Source: Nymphaea colorata (lineage: Eukaryota; Streptophyta; Magnoliopsida; Nymphaeales; Nymphaeaceae). Taken from it: a DNA stretch of 64,000 nt. The notes below the pieces were generated by a model. That model was not told the origin of the DNA. It saw only the letters and a list, made by a program, of their open reading frames with translations, and searched no databases. Below, one piece after another: positions 12,658 to 25,219 of this stretch. The stretch lies in contig NC_045138.2 in NCBI RefSeq assembly GCF_008831285.2, positions 41,159,115-41,223,114 of the forward strand, in the 5' to 3' direction. The translations under genes and the position numbers were made by a program. Positions within the stretch are counted from its first letter, which is position 1; the number at the start of each line of letters is the position of its first letter.

Positions 12658-13036
12658 CAGGATTTTTCGCTTTTGTAATTAAGAGGTAATCAATAAAAAT
12701 CTTTAAAAAAATCGACTTTTTTTTTGCCGATTTTGTTTGTGTGTGCATGACATGCTCAAAAAATTACACATAGCAAACGTTAAGTTGGGATTCTTTGACC
12801 GGTTTTTGAAACATGATTTGTGTGGTAGGATGACAAGATAAAAACGGGCATTCCATGAAAAATCTAAAGAGGGTCAGTTTGTTCATTCCCTTTTCCGAGA
12901 CGTCATTTTCTCCAAACTAGATTTTTTAGTTTCTAGCCAATGTGATGCACATTGGTCGGCCAATATTGCAGATTTTGATAACTATCGGTTTAAAGTAAAT
13001 TTAAATTAAAACAATGTGAAGCAAGCGGGTATATCT

Positions 13037-13042
<6 letters not shown>

Positions 13043-13087
<45 letters not shown>
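13043..13087. repeat. (TA)n microsatellite
   Basis: Uninterrupted TA dinucleotides of about 45 bp. A shorter TA run lies at 13259-13277. Confidence 0.95.
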
Positions 13088-13089
<2 letters not shown>

Positions 13090-15411
13090 CGTTTGAAATT
13101 TCATTCCAGCCTAATGCAATGCATCAGGTAGTTTGTTAGTAGGACCATTGATTTATAAAAATTAAATGGTGATTCTAGTGTTTTAGAATCATCCAACCAT
13201 CTAATTAATATTAAGATTAATGACTTTGGATTATAAAGTCAATTTTTTCTGTCTCTTTATATATATATATATATATAAAAGATTTGACTGCTTGAATATG
13301 TGGACCACACAAAGATATGGACAATCATATGGACCAAGTGTTTTAATTGTGTATCTTGCAAATCTGGCCCACATATGCGCTGTGCACAGTTCTACGTAAT
13401 TTGAGAGCCAAGACAGACATGAGAAGCAGAAATGAATGATTCTCGGAGACAGTTGACGGAAATTTGCCATCTCTTGATTACCGGCGCTCTTACGAGCTCG
13501 CCGCATTTATTTAAGCGCGCACGATACGATCCGAAGCATCGATCCTCGCAGAAAATTTTAACACGCAGATCGCCGCGGTACGGCCAAATCTCCGAAAAAC
13601 GCGTCAAGGACAGCCGGAGAAGATGCTCGGTGGTGCGCTTCTCAGATTTAAAAATGATTGCGGATCTCGAAGATTTACGACTCCATTAAAGGCTTTCCCG
13701 GTTTCATTAATCTTTTCTTCTTCTGCACTTCGTTTGCTGTACAAGCATCGATCTCCTCTGCAACTTGGGAGCCTTTTGGACTCGATCATCTTCTTCAACA
13801 TCTTAATTAGTTAAAAAAAGAAGGGCAGGATGGAATAAGAATGTCTGTTTTTCTCCTAACATCTCCACAACCTTTTCTATCAAACAACACTAAGAAGAAT
13901 TACCTTTTTTATACTCCTTGTCAACTTTGGGGTTGCCTCTTGATTCCCACTCTAGCTCCCTTTTCATAAATTCTTATGAATAATATTTAGTGGAAAGGTG
14001 ATATCTTTATCCTTATAAAGTTAAAAGGGCGAAAACTGGAGATGCAAATTACACTTAACCCAAAATAATTCAATGTTGTCCGGCATTGTTATTATCATAG
14101 ACATAAATAACATCTTAGGTACAATACTACGAACTTGAAAAAAATAAGAAAAATACGATAAACTGTTAAAAGTTTTAAAAAACTAAAACGGAAGAAAAAG
14201 TAAAATAAGTGAGAAACTAATAACACAAACATCATACATCTGCAACAAATAAAAAATAAAAAATGAAAAAAAAAAAACTGTTTAACATTAAAAAAAAACT
14301 GAAAAAAGTGAACAAAGTTAAAAATACATTTTTTTCATTTTTAACGTTTAAAAAAATGTGTTTTTTTGTAAGTTTTAAACAGCCGTTTAATTTATCACAT
14401 TTTTTGCATTAAAAAAATGTGTTTTCTGTTATTATGGTTACTGTACTATCAACGTGTCTAAAAAAATGAGATGGATTCATGAAATATTTGTAACAAGTGT
14501 TTCATGAATTTGGTTTGTTTGTTTGACACATTAATCAAACAGTAACACCGCTTAGGGCTGCAGATGAGTCAGGTTTTTTATAAACAATTGTTTGGCTGTG
14601 CCCCATATGTTTTTATTCAAACAGAATATACATTGACATTGGTATCAGCTATTCGTCAATTCCAGCCAAGCATCTGCAGAAGAAAGAAAATGTTATTGAG
14701 ATTTGATGAGTGCAGCCGAAACAAAACTAAATTCATCCATCATTACATATATTTAAATTAAGGCAATTAAAATTTTATAAGAATGTTCAATTAAAATTTA
14801 ACAATTGTAGGATCTTCTATTGATTATAACGCAATCACATGTACACTTAACCGTGTCTTCAATAAACAATTACTAAAACAAATGTTTCAATAATGTCACG
14901 TTACTCAAAGAAACATGATGTAATGATATTCTTTTGAAATGAGAACATGGTGTTCTTCAAACATGTAGTATATTAGAAGAAGATAAGATGTGTTTTAAGA
15001 ATACAATGTTCTCTTTATTAGATGCGCACCTTTGTTATGGGCTTAGGTTTACTGGAATCAAACTTTTTTGCTACTGGGAGTTAATAAGTGTATCGAGAGT
15101 AGTTGCTTCCCTACAATGTGCAACTTTAGAATACAATATTGATGAGAAGAAGCAAGGAGTTCTCTTGATGTTCAGTCAAAAAGAGACTGGAAAACAATGT
15201 TTAATTATATGATGGCAATGAGATATTTTTTTTTTTTTTTTAAAAAAAAGTAACACGACCGGTATAACTGTAAACTTCAAGCAAGAAAAATTCTTAAATT
15301 TTATTAATTAATAAAATGCACTATTTATTACACAGGGTCTTCCTGAACTCAACTTTTGCTTCTTCTTTGGGTTGAGAATTTCTCTTGGCCACATCTCTTG
15401 GTTTGGAACTA

Positions 15412-15413
<2 letters not shown>

Positions 15414-15478
<65 letters not shown>
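15414..15478. repeat. Compound (CT)n(TA)n microsatellite
   Basis: About 30 bp of CT repeats followed directly by about 35 bp of TA repeats. Confidence 0.95.
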
Positions 15479-15479
<1 letters not shown>

Positions 15480-16447
15480 TATCATTTTTAATATTTTTCA
15501 ATTATTCTGTATGATATATTTTTACATCCAAAACATTACAAGTGAAATTTTTGCCAGATGCAGAATGTTTCCAAATCACTAAAGATCAAAATTTATTGCT
15601 GAAAACATAAAAAGAAAAAAGCACCATGAACCATTGTTGCATTATAAATTAGTTGACAACTGTTTTCTAGTGACATATTTTTAATATTTAATTGTTTGAC
15701 AACATCCGGCACCCCAACAGAATATTCTCTCAACATTTACGCGCATTTGAAATTTGAATAAAGGAAAAACTTTCATTTGTACACAACAAAAATGAGTTGT
15801 CGAATAAGAATTGGATATGTCAAGGGGCCCTTTCACCCGCAGGCTTGCATCGGAGCCTCCTCAGTTCTGGAAAAATCAAGTTTAGCCCAATTTTTTTTCA
15901 GAAACACATTTTTGGCTCCATTTGAAATTTTGATGAACAATAAAATGGTATTGGAAAAAGTATAGAAATGAATCGAAAGAGAAAATCTAAAGAAAATTCA
16001 AAATTAAATAAAGAAAAGGATGATTTATATGGTCTAAACAGGCTTTAAAATTGGTTAACTAGCATTATAAATATGAAATAGACCGTAATATTTTAAGTAA
16101 TGGTAGCTGAATCAATGCAAAAACTATATAAACTCGATTCAAGCAAGCATATTCAGGTAAATGTCAGTTGAATTTAACAACATTAAATCAAATTCATTTA
16201 ATCAATTGAATGAAGCCTCATTCTTTGGCTATACTGCAATAGGAATAATGTGTGCTGCTTCAAATTTGAGATAAATTCATAAAACACTCGCAAAATGATC
16301 TCAATACCACACCCTCTAATGGATAAATAGAGCCCGTAATGCTGATCAAGTTGGCAAGAGAGAGTTGACTTACTAACAGAAAATGCTAGTTTCAATGAAT
16401 GAGCTTTTTAAGAAGTTGCTTTTCACTTTTAGAATGAACACATATTC

Positions 16448-16451
<4 letters not shown>

Positions 16452-16483
<32 letters not shown>
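16452..16483. repeat. (AT)n microsatellite
   Basis: About 32 bp of AT dinucleotides followed by TTTG/TTTA tetranucleotide-like sequence. Confidence 0.9.
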
Positions 16484-16487
<4 letters not shown>

Positions 16488-16949
16488 TGTTTATTTATTT
16501 ATTTCCTTTCATCAATGCAAAGTCAAATCCTACGACAGTAAATTACTGACGTTTATGTTTTTTTAAGCTGGAAAATCCATTAACATAGGAATAGTATTTG
16601 GATATTCTATCTTGACTGGCAGATTATGCAATCCCAAAAAGTAAGTGATATTAGGAAAAGGGAAGGAGAGAGAAAAAGGGAAAGAATTGAATAGAATAAT
16701 GCAACATATTTACTAAAATTTACTGTGGGAAACTTTGTGCTTAAGTGCCAACATTTTTCTTGTATAATTTTGAAACGGTATCCCACCTTTCTGATTTTGC
16801 TATTAGAGGCCACATTCTTTAGGATAACGGCCAAATGAAGGGTTAATTAAATTTATCATCATGTCAAAATAAAAAAGCTAAAAACTGGGCAGATTTTTTT
16901 TTTTTTTTTTTGTATAAGATCAATCAAATATTTTTCACCATTCACTTGA

Positions 16950-17085
16950 AAGGTCATAGCAAAGTTGGTTAGGCTGGTCGCATAAGAAAATATGGCATGT
17001 TGTCAGTTTAATTCTCTTAGGTGCTATGCTCATGGGTTTCTTGGGTACTAGAGTGCGACACAAAATTGATGTTCCACTATCTCCA
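16950..17085 (+). mobile_element. SINE-like tRNA-derived head
   Basis: Box A TAGCAAAGTTGG (16957-16968) fits the consensus TRGCNNAGYNGG exactly. Box B GTTTAATTC (17006-17014) differs from GWTCRANNC by one base. The spacing is 37 bp. No tRNA cloverleaf or CCA-ready end is seen, so a SINE is more likely than a tRNA gene. The 3' boundary is a guess. Confidence 0.5.
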
Positions 17086-17100
17086 TGGAAAACCCTGATA

Positions 17101-17257
17101 AGCAAATGAAAAAAAAAATACAGTATAAAAATTGATTTTTTTTTTTTTTTGCTTCTATGTATTTTTTTAATGTGAGTTTGGCCTTACCCAAATCCAACCC
17201 AATAAACCCAACTCCCATTTGGCCCAGTCCTGAAAAAAAATCTTGGCTCCGCCCCTG
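17101..17257 (+). mobile_element. hAT MITE remnant lacking its left terminal repeat
   Basis: The right half is clear: AATCTTGGCTCCGCCCCTG ends at 17257, preceded by the family's TTGGCCTTACCC-type block. The left CAGGGGCGGAG end is missing. The bases before the remnant (CCTGATAA, 17094-17101) resemble those after it (CCTGATAC, 17258-17265), so the duplication may survive although the left end does not. The left boundary is approximate. Confidence 0.55.
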
Positions 17258-17372
17258 CCTGATACAATTCTCATCCATAGAGACAAGGGGCTTCATATCT
17301 CCTTTGGGAGGCTCAAGCTTACTCAGAAATATGTTTTATCTTGCTAAGTATCGAATAGGTAAAATCAGTAAC

Positions 17373-17616
17373 CTAAAATCGTCGGCACAATGGTCGGGGC
17401 AAGGATGGTAGGTGATAAGTTCCTGTTTCGAATCCTGGGGTGTCAACTCCCTTGTACTACAAACATGAGACCACTAATATATAAGTTGAAGTGTGGGAGG
17501 GACAGCATCCTAATACAGTGAATGCAAATTTTGTACCCTCCGAAAACAAGAGTTCAGGTGAAAATTTCGGCTTTCTTTTGAGCAGTAAGATGAAATGCTT
17601 CTCATGTCACCCAAAG
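17373..17616 (+). mobile_element. tRNA-derived SINE
   Basis: A degenerate RNA polymerase III box A (CGGCACAATGGT, 17383-17394) and a good box B (GTTTCGAATCC, 17425-17435) are spaced 30 bp apart. The body matches the 35777 element over its length (for example AAGTTGAAGTG and GATGAAAT). The flanking 10-bp repeats AATCAGTAAC (17363-17372) and AATCAATAAC (17617-17626) match at 9 of 10 positions. Confidence 0.7.
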
Positions 17617-18278
17617 AATCAATAACATGCAAAGAATGAAAAACAAAAACCATTGAAAAAGCTGGCACAACTTCAAATGCCCTTTTCAAAGGCAAAAGGA
17701 TCACCAACTACTACCCCCTTAACCACACATGCTAAAGTTTCCTCAATCAACATTTCATTTCAGTAATAGAATATTATTCGTCTGCGTTTTGCACCAAGCA
17801 TTATAAAGTAGATCCTATTTCCTTGATGGTGCATCACTAACGTGATTCTCCCACTTCTTTTGAGCGATTTATTGTTGATTTTGGCATATTTGGCTTCTTG
17901 GTGACAGAAAATATCTTGGCCATGTGTTTTTGGGTTAAAGAGCATTGCAAAAGATACTAAAACCCAAGAGTTCAAAATATAAAGTATCTTTTTTCCTAGT
18001 TGAGTGTGTCCAAAGCAAAAGAGTGAATGAAGCATAAGGAAAACAGAAAAAGTTGGATGGATTATTCTTCTTTCAATCAGACCAGTGAGACTCTTCTTAG
18101 TATAATCCTGGCATGTGCCTGACCTGTTTGTTTCAGGGAAAAGCAAAAGGAAAACATTTTGATAAGAAAGAGATGAAAGCCATGGGAAAGAGAAGTACTG
18201 AGAAAGCATTTTGGTGCCAAAAAACAAGTCAAAGCTGGAGATCAGATGCAGCTGGACTTTGACATAGGAAAGTAAACA

Positions 18279-18346
18279 CCTAAGAAAAGTGGTTCCAATG
18301 GCGTGACGCCACGCATAAAACGCCTAAGAAAAGTGGTTCTAATGGC
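18279..18346. repeat. 24-bp direct repeat around a GGCGTGACGCC dyad
   Basis: CCTAAGAAAAGTGGTTCCAA then TGGC at 18279-18302, repeated with one mismatch at 18323-18346. The near-palindrome GGCGTGACGCC sits between the copies. Confidence 0.75.
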
Positions 18347-18982
18347 ACAGACTTTTTTCTTGGTGCGCTACTTTCTACACAAGCAGTTAGTAAAAACTTC
18401 ATTTTCCTAGGAAAATCAGCTATTTTGACAGGGAAAAATGTGAAACTTGATGCCAGCAAAAGAATACGAGATATGAAAATATAGGACCTCTAGTCAACCC
18501 ACATTGCCTTGCCATGAACGGTTCGAATTTGGATGTGTCTCATCTTTGCTGCATTTGACGAAATCGGATTCCATGTTTAATCTGATTCAATTTCAGATTC
18601 AGATTCAAACTTTCTTTCTTTTTTTTAACTGAACTCAGATCCAACTACCAATAAGATCCAAATTTATATGTAATCAGTAGATTAGTTTTAGCGAACCTCG
18701 GTTGGATGCTGGACCCGGTTTCATATTCAATCGTGAAACTGCAAACCAACTATGAAACCAATTCCTAATAAGATCTAAACTTTTTTTTACCATGACTCGA
18801 TTTAGTTATGATCTTTTCACGTGCCTAAGTGCAGTGGCTTTCTGCTATTGCTCCCTAGAGGCCAAAGAAAAGTTTTTTGGAGTATGCGAGGCATTGAGAT
18901 CGTGAGTGATCTTAAGGGGATTTCCAAGTATTTTCCCCTCTTCACTTTGCCGTACCCAACCGGACTCTCCTTTTTGTCTCCT

Positions 18983-18986
<4 letters not shown>

Positions 18987-19054
<68 letters not shown>

Positions 19055-19116
19055 TATATTTATATTTATGTTTATATTTTTATATAGTGTGTGTGTGTGC
19101 GCGCACACACACGTGA
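18987..19116. repeat. (AT)n tract followed by a GT/CG/AC perfect palindrome
   Basis: AT dinucleotides run from 18987 to about 19051. After a T-rich spacer, a perfect 24-bp palindrome of alternating purine and pyrimidine with CGCG at its centre lies at 19089-19112. Confidence 0.9.
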
Positions 19117-22100
19117 TAGAGAGAAAGAGAGAGACAATGAAGGGAAGAGGAAGGGACAAGAACCGGTCTACTTAGCCTCTATAATAACACCCCTAATCCC
19201 AAGCACAACATTCTTAAATACTAAGTGAATATTATATCAACTGGCAGGCCATTTTTATGGCATATACCAATTATTGTTACCAAACAACTCTTATCCCATT
19301 TGGTCAAGGGAATAGTTGGTAATTATTCGATGAATATGCTTTAAAGATTGAATATATTCATGTAACACTTGAATAAATGTTTCATGAATGTATCAATGTT
19401 TCGAGGTATATTCATAGAACAATTACAAACTGTTTTCGTTGTCAAACGACCTCGTATATATGTTGTTCCTTGGGCACCTCATCGGTTTTTTGTTCAATTC
19501 ACAGTGGTCCTGCTGCTGACCTAATTGTGCTTTTAAAATCGACCTACCCTTCATTGATACTAAGAATATCTAAGAATATTTTCTGGATTTGACTTTAAAA
19601 TAAACCCACCAAACTTGTTATGTCTAGAATATTAAGCATATCTCCCCTATTCTGATAGCGATAATATTTAAAAATATTATCATTGGAAAGCAATTACTTA
19701 ACTAAAAATATTCAGAATGCTTACTTGAACAAATTTTATAGTATTAATACCTTACAACTATGTGAAAGCTAGCCCACTTGGCCAACCTGTTTAAGATCTT
19801 CAAGTGTAAGGAAGTCAAGAGTTTAATACTGAAGGTGCTTTCAAGGCCCGGCAACAGATCTGCTTGGTGTCTGGTCCTAGCCCACATAAATAGGCCGGCC
19901 AAGTCGCGTCCTAAACTTCAAGCTAAGGTGCTTGGCTCAGTCTATTGCCGGTATGGACCAGGTCCGACCTGACCCACCAGGAACCTAAGCCGGCTGGCTA
20001 CATTTGGGACCAATCTTGACTTGACAAGTAGGAGATCAAGTCGGCTTTACAGCGCGACGCGTGTAGGCTGGGCCCGTCTGCCCTAAGAAACCTTAGGTGG
20101 AATTGTTGGGGTTAGCCACATGTCTACTCCTAAAAAATCTCATGGGGCCCTGCTAGATCTTGGTTTGCTGGGCTTGAGGCAAACAAAGCTCAATCTCTTG
20201 GTCTATTCTGTGGATAAGCTCAAACTGCATATATTAGGGTTTTTCTTTGAGAAATTTTTATTTTAAGGTTAATTTTTGCCTATAATTAAAAAAAATTTGC
20301 TTTTGTTGATTTTGTTGATAAGTGCCACACTTTTTATATAAACTGTTAAACATATGATGTAATTTTTTTTTTATATTTGATTATCCCGTTATATTTGCTT
20401 TAAATTCATCTCATCATTCAAGGGGCTACCAAACCTTGTATGGGCTGTCTACATGTGAATTTAAAAATGAGAACTGCAAGTGGAGCTTTATAAAACTAAA
20501 TTTATATTTAAAGCAAAGATGGGCAACAGAAGAGAATTGATAGGTTGCTAGAAAGGAAATGTTCTTTGAGAATCTCATAGCCCTTTTGTTTATGGGACAA
20601 AGCTGGTGGCTCCATTTCTGTGGGCTCTCCATGTTTCCTCCATCAAAGTGGTCCTAGAATTGTGTTCATCTTTGAAACTTGCCTTTGAACTTATCCTCTT
20701 GTCCACAAAGGGGTCCCTCACCTGGCTGGGGCGGTCAATGCGCCCCCAGAGACCCGGCCAAAGTCTTAATTTTGAACTTTTAGATGGGTGTTCGTAGCAT
20801 TATCGATGTCAATGGTTCGGATTCGGATCAGCTAAATATAAAAAACAGCAACTTGCAACAAACTTGATGTGATCAAGGGGAGAACTAGTAGCATATATTA
20901 TCCAGCCCTTTTCTACAAGCTGAACCGAAAAAACTTAAATGCAATTTTGGAACAAAAGGTGGCAGGGGTGGGTGTCGAGCCGGGAACCCGTCAGGCTTTC
21001 GGGCTCTCCTCCCCGGTTGGGTTTGATAATTTATTTTTTATTTTTTATTATATTTATATATATATATTACGTTTGGGTCTGAGTCAGATCCAAACTAAAC
21101 CGAATCTTACATGAAGATATTACATTAACTGGATTTGGTCTTCAAATGAGTCCACTTCTGACTAGCATATGATCTCATGTCTACATGTAAACTCGTTCGA
21201 ACTTTTGACATCCGACTTTGATGAAATTCTACAGGAGAATTAGGTTGGGTGAGACCTTCGACTCTATGCGAGAGAGGATTTCCCCCGCTCACCCGGAATT
21301 GGTTTGATTGGCCGTGGTTCAATTTTGATGAAAACTGAATATGAAATTTGAGTTCAATCAGAAACTGAACTCTTTTTTGCTTTGCTAGATCCAACTAACA
21401 GAGTTGAATTTGGGTCTGCCATTAACGTTGGGACATGGTTTTGTGCAGATAACTAAGATATAAAGTCACATCCAAAACGATGGCCCCCATAGATTTACTC
21501 TGCTATATTCAAGTGCGTCTGGAACGCGTGCCTGCCTGCGGTCAATGCTATACGCAATTATAAAAATAATTACAGTTAGCCACTCAATTATTGAGTTATT
21601 TGTAAAAACGTCTCAACTTCTAAAAAATTGCATTCGGATGCTCAGTTAGGAAACTAACTCTCAAAAAGCTGCCTCAACCATGAAAGCCAGCAGGAACCAT
21701 CAAATTAGATAGAAAAGTGGCTTCCCTCTTGTGGGGGTCTCAGCGCGCACAGAATACATGATTTCGTATTTGGTTTAACATATAGTTTGCTTTGGATAAG
21801 CTGAGATTGTCGCTTTCAAGTGCGCAAAAGCAGGTCATGTACCTTGAGAGGACAAAGGGTTGAATAGGAGTTTTAGCCTTCCTCTAAGATAGTAGAATGA
21901 AATATTCTTGTCACTGGTGGTGCATTTAAATCAAACGGGCAAATGCGTTTCATTATGGTTTATTTCGTTGCTGCCGGCAATAGAATATGGTTTCTAGATG
22001 TAAAAAATATGATTTTGCAAAGTCACTAAATCATACTATACTTCGAGGCTTTGATTTTATACCATTATAAGAATCATCCAAAGCTACGAAGCGGATCCCA

Positions 22101-22280
22101 TTTGCGGTGAATGTCTTATTTAGATCATATCTTCAACGTTTGATTAAGGAGAAGAACAAATTTTGTAAAGTAGGAGCAGCTAGGTAAGCATGGTATCTTT
22201 TATATATATATGAAAAATTGGATGGTGACATTAGCTTTTTAGAGTCACCCAACCATTTCATCATGGTCGTTCAATCCATC

Positions 22281-22350
22281 ATGATAAACAGTTAAAAGAA
22301 AAACAAGAATAAAAAATGATAAACAGTTAAAAGAAAAACAAGAATAAAAA
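22281..22350. repeat. Perfect 35-bp tandem duplication
   Basis: Two identical A-rich units, 22281-22315 and 22316-22350, starting ATGATAAACAGTTAAAAG. They lie inside an AT-rich foldback region (22208-22440) whose two arms carry GGTGAC/GTCACC-like and ATGGTTGAGTGACT words. Confidence 0.9.
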
Positions 22351-24904
22351 ATGATAGTATAAGTTTCCAATCATTTGTATCAGATGGACGCCTTGATTAC
22401 ATGGTTGAGTGACTCCGAATAACTAAAGCTATATATATATATATATAAAAACTGGCTCCGAAAAACCTATCGGAGCCAGTTTACTTCATTTTCATATTGA
22501 TGCATGCTCATTTATACATGACATGCCCTTAAAAGATACGAGCGTTCTTAAAGGCAGAGAGAGAGAGGGAGAGAGGTTTGACGCGCAACGTAGTTTGGAT
22601 TTTACAATCCACTTTAGCTTCATTCAGTCAAATGGCACGTCTTTAATGTGCTGCAAACCTCAAATTCAACTTTTTATTTGTCGTTTTCAACATTTGTCTT
22701 TTATGCTCACAAATATAAATTTGAACGCACTTTCAAACCTTCTTGAGTAAATCTAAAACTTTGAAAGTAGCACGCATGGTTGGTTGAAAGCTTTGGCTCT
22801 CAAATACTCATATAAAAGATCGTATGATGATTTTTGCAAGTTGGTATAAAAAAAACTGAAATAAATATTTAAAAAAAGCTAGAACGAATCTAACAAATGA
22901 TTATAGCACTTGTACCTCATTAATTTGCTATATGATTAGAAAATGAGAGAGAAATAAAATCCTCAACTCAAAGTCTTGAAAAGATTTTGAATGTAGCAAA
23001 TCTTGAAAATATTATCGAACACTGACCCATAAGATTGCCCAGTTGGGTAGTTGGGGAGCAAATGCCAGCGAGAAATACAAGGAACCAAAGGAAGGTTCAA
23101 AATCATTCACCTATTTGATGAAAAGACTCGACGGGTGGAAGCCAGTGTTGTCGATATCGGTCTCGTACCTTCAGATAGATTAAGTCATTTTTTTTAAATG
23201 TTTTAAAATTTTATTTAAAAAATTACTTTTGTACTAATAACATCTAATTGCAATTAATACTCACTATACTAATCACTACCCATATATTCTTTTGTTTATT
23301 ATCTTTCTATTAATTTAGTTTATTTCATTTTTTTGAACAAAAAAGTTTTAAAAGGCTGCTTGATTTGACCTGTTTTTTCATTGACCCGTATTGTTAAAGT
23401 TGTCAACAGACCAGATATGAAATAAAATGTACCATGCGTTCACCATATTCAATTCATAACATGATGTGTACATATTCTGATCCAAATACGAAATGAAGAA
23501 AAGTCATATATTATATCATAATCCGTTCTTTTCAAAGTTTCCAACATCAATCCAAACTAAATTTAACGTTTTAAAATTTACATCTGAATCCAAACCCAAA
23601 ATCTAAACTGCATTATCATATGGACCGACCCTCAAAATGTATACAGATATTGGATATATGATATTCATTTACAACTGAATTCAAATCCTAATTCAATTGG
23701 ATATTTGTTCAAAACTGCATCAGAATGTATGATTGTTCTGGATATTTGTTCAAAACTCAAACTGCATTATCATATGTTTGAATGTTTTCCATGATCGCAT
23801 GTTAAATGTTTTTCAGTTCGGTTGGATACCCGATCTGAATCCGATCCATTGACGTCTGTATTGTGAATTTTGGTAGGAGAGGTAGCTGAGCCTGTTAGCA
23901 TTATTTAGATACATTTTTTTTTTATATAGTTATAGTAGCCTTTCAAGTTGCACTATTTTAGATATTAAAATCTAAAATATAGTTTCTATTCACTAAGCTA
24001 TATTTTCCTTAGTAACGTCAAATGTTGATGACAACATGTAACGTTAGATCTATCGTTATTCTATTGATAATCTTTACTGAAGTTTCCTTGAACAGTTTTT
24101 AAATTTTAAATATAAAATCTATGTCTCTTGTTGATGATGATGATAAACTTTTGTTACTTGCTGGGGCAGCTGGGTAGGTAAAGGGTTGAGTGATTCAAAC
24201 TGTATAATAAACGAGTCGAGTTCAAGTTTCGTGCTTTAAACGAGCCGAGCTCAAGTTGCCTAAGCTCGATTAGGCTCTTAGAAAAGCTAGGTAGAAACTT
24301 TTTCAAATACTTTTGTCAAAGTATTTGAAAAAAAAATCAAAATCAGATTTGAGGTCTAATGTGCGACTGACTGATCCATGATCCATCAAACTATGCCTTA
24401 ATCGTTGAATTGAATGGGTTTGCGGCCAATTCGATCTGGATCGGTTGATGAAAAGAAGTTCAAAAAGTTAAAAGACTGTTTCGAAACTTGGGCGGAAAAA
24501 AAGAACTATCTCATCAATTAAAAAGTGACACACCTTGCCGTCTATGATCCAGAAGAATAACACGCATGAGATTCAGACTGACCTCCAGACTTTCACTAGC
24601 TCGCCAATATAATGAACTCGGCTCATGATATGACATGTAGCACCATTAAAAAATTATCGAACATGATAAACGAGTGGACTGGATATAATTACCAGTTCTA
24701 GATTTGTCCGGACTGCTAATTAAGATTCGTACTTTTTTATTTAAAAATATAGTATTGGACCTATTTACCTCGTAAGGGCTTAGATTGTGGTTTGTATTTT
24801 ATTAATCTTTGTCTAGGACGGCTTCCTTATCCTAAATTTGATTAACCGAAACTGAGTCAGATACTTAACTTTTTTAATTGGATCTATGGTTCGGATGGAG
24901 GAAC

Positions 24905-25146
24905 AATGAAGGAGAGGATAAAAGTACCAGTGTTTGGATTGTTTATTAAGGAGAGAAAAAAAAAAGGAAATCCAAAAAAGAAAAAAGGAAATGAAAGGAA
25001 AAATTTCAATCCCTTTGAAAGTAGAGAAATTGAGACGAAAAAAAAAAGGTTCTTTCTCCATTTGTTTTTCCTTCTTTCCTTCTCTATTATTAATCTCTCT
25101 CTTTCATTTTTATTCCTTTTTATCTCCCTTTATTTTCTTCCATTAG
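24905..25146. repeat. Polypurine block followed by polypyrimidine block
   Basis: Plus strand is almost all A/G at 24948-25050, then almost all C/T at 25050-25142. It lies within 100 bp upstream of the probable homeodomain-gene promoter. Open frames here are Lys/Glu-rich artefacts. Confidence 0.7.
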
Positions 25147-25219
25147 TACGTTGTCAAAGAAAGGGGATTTAAATCCGGATTTGGATTATTATAGCTATCC
25201 AGATCTGGTTCTGTTTAAA

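Larger units (their letters stand above)
8701..13042. other. Intergenic, no gene seen
   Basis: Only short open frames without domains. The 12180-12660 part is rich in AT dyads and GTTTGGCAATGAGAAC-type phrases of decayed foldback elements. Confidence 0.5.
13088..16949. other. Intergenic, no gene seen
   Basis: AT-rich with two microsatellites. The stretch 14090-14440 is very A/T-rich with loosely inverted ends and looks like a decayed foldback element. Confidence 0.5.
17617..24904. other. Intergenic, no gene seen
   Basis: The 17760-18060 part (GCGATTTATTGTTGATTTTG type) looks like a MITE. 19840-20100 is a GC-richer repeat-like block with GGCCCGGCAAC and GGCCGGCCAAG. 23400-23880 carries many GATCCAAAT and GAATCCAAACC phrases. 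24190-24280 has CGAGTCGAG and CGAGCCGAGCTC phrases common in plant repeats. Confidence 0.5.

Noticed and set aside
16957-17014. Possible tRNA gene with matching A and B boxes
   Set aside because: I cannot fold a cloverleaf with acceptor and anticodon stems, and the setting fits a SINE head better.
17760-18227. 155-codon minus-strand open frame
   Set aside because: The DNA has MITE-like phrases (GCGATTTATTGTTGATTTTG), the protein has no domain, and composition is that of AT-rich non-coding DNA.
18821-19175. Open frames of repeated Ile-Tyr
   Set aside because: They are translations of the (AT)n tract, not genes. The same holds for 28360-28566 and 15385-15582.
22200-22450. Repeated units considered as a CRISPR-like array
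   Set aside because: Only two adjacent units with no spacers, in a plant genome. It is a simple tandem duplication.
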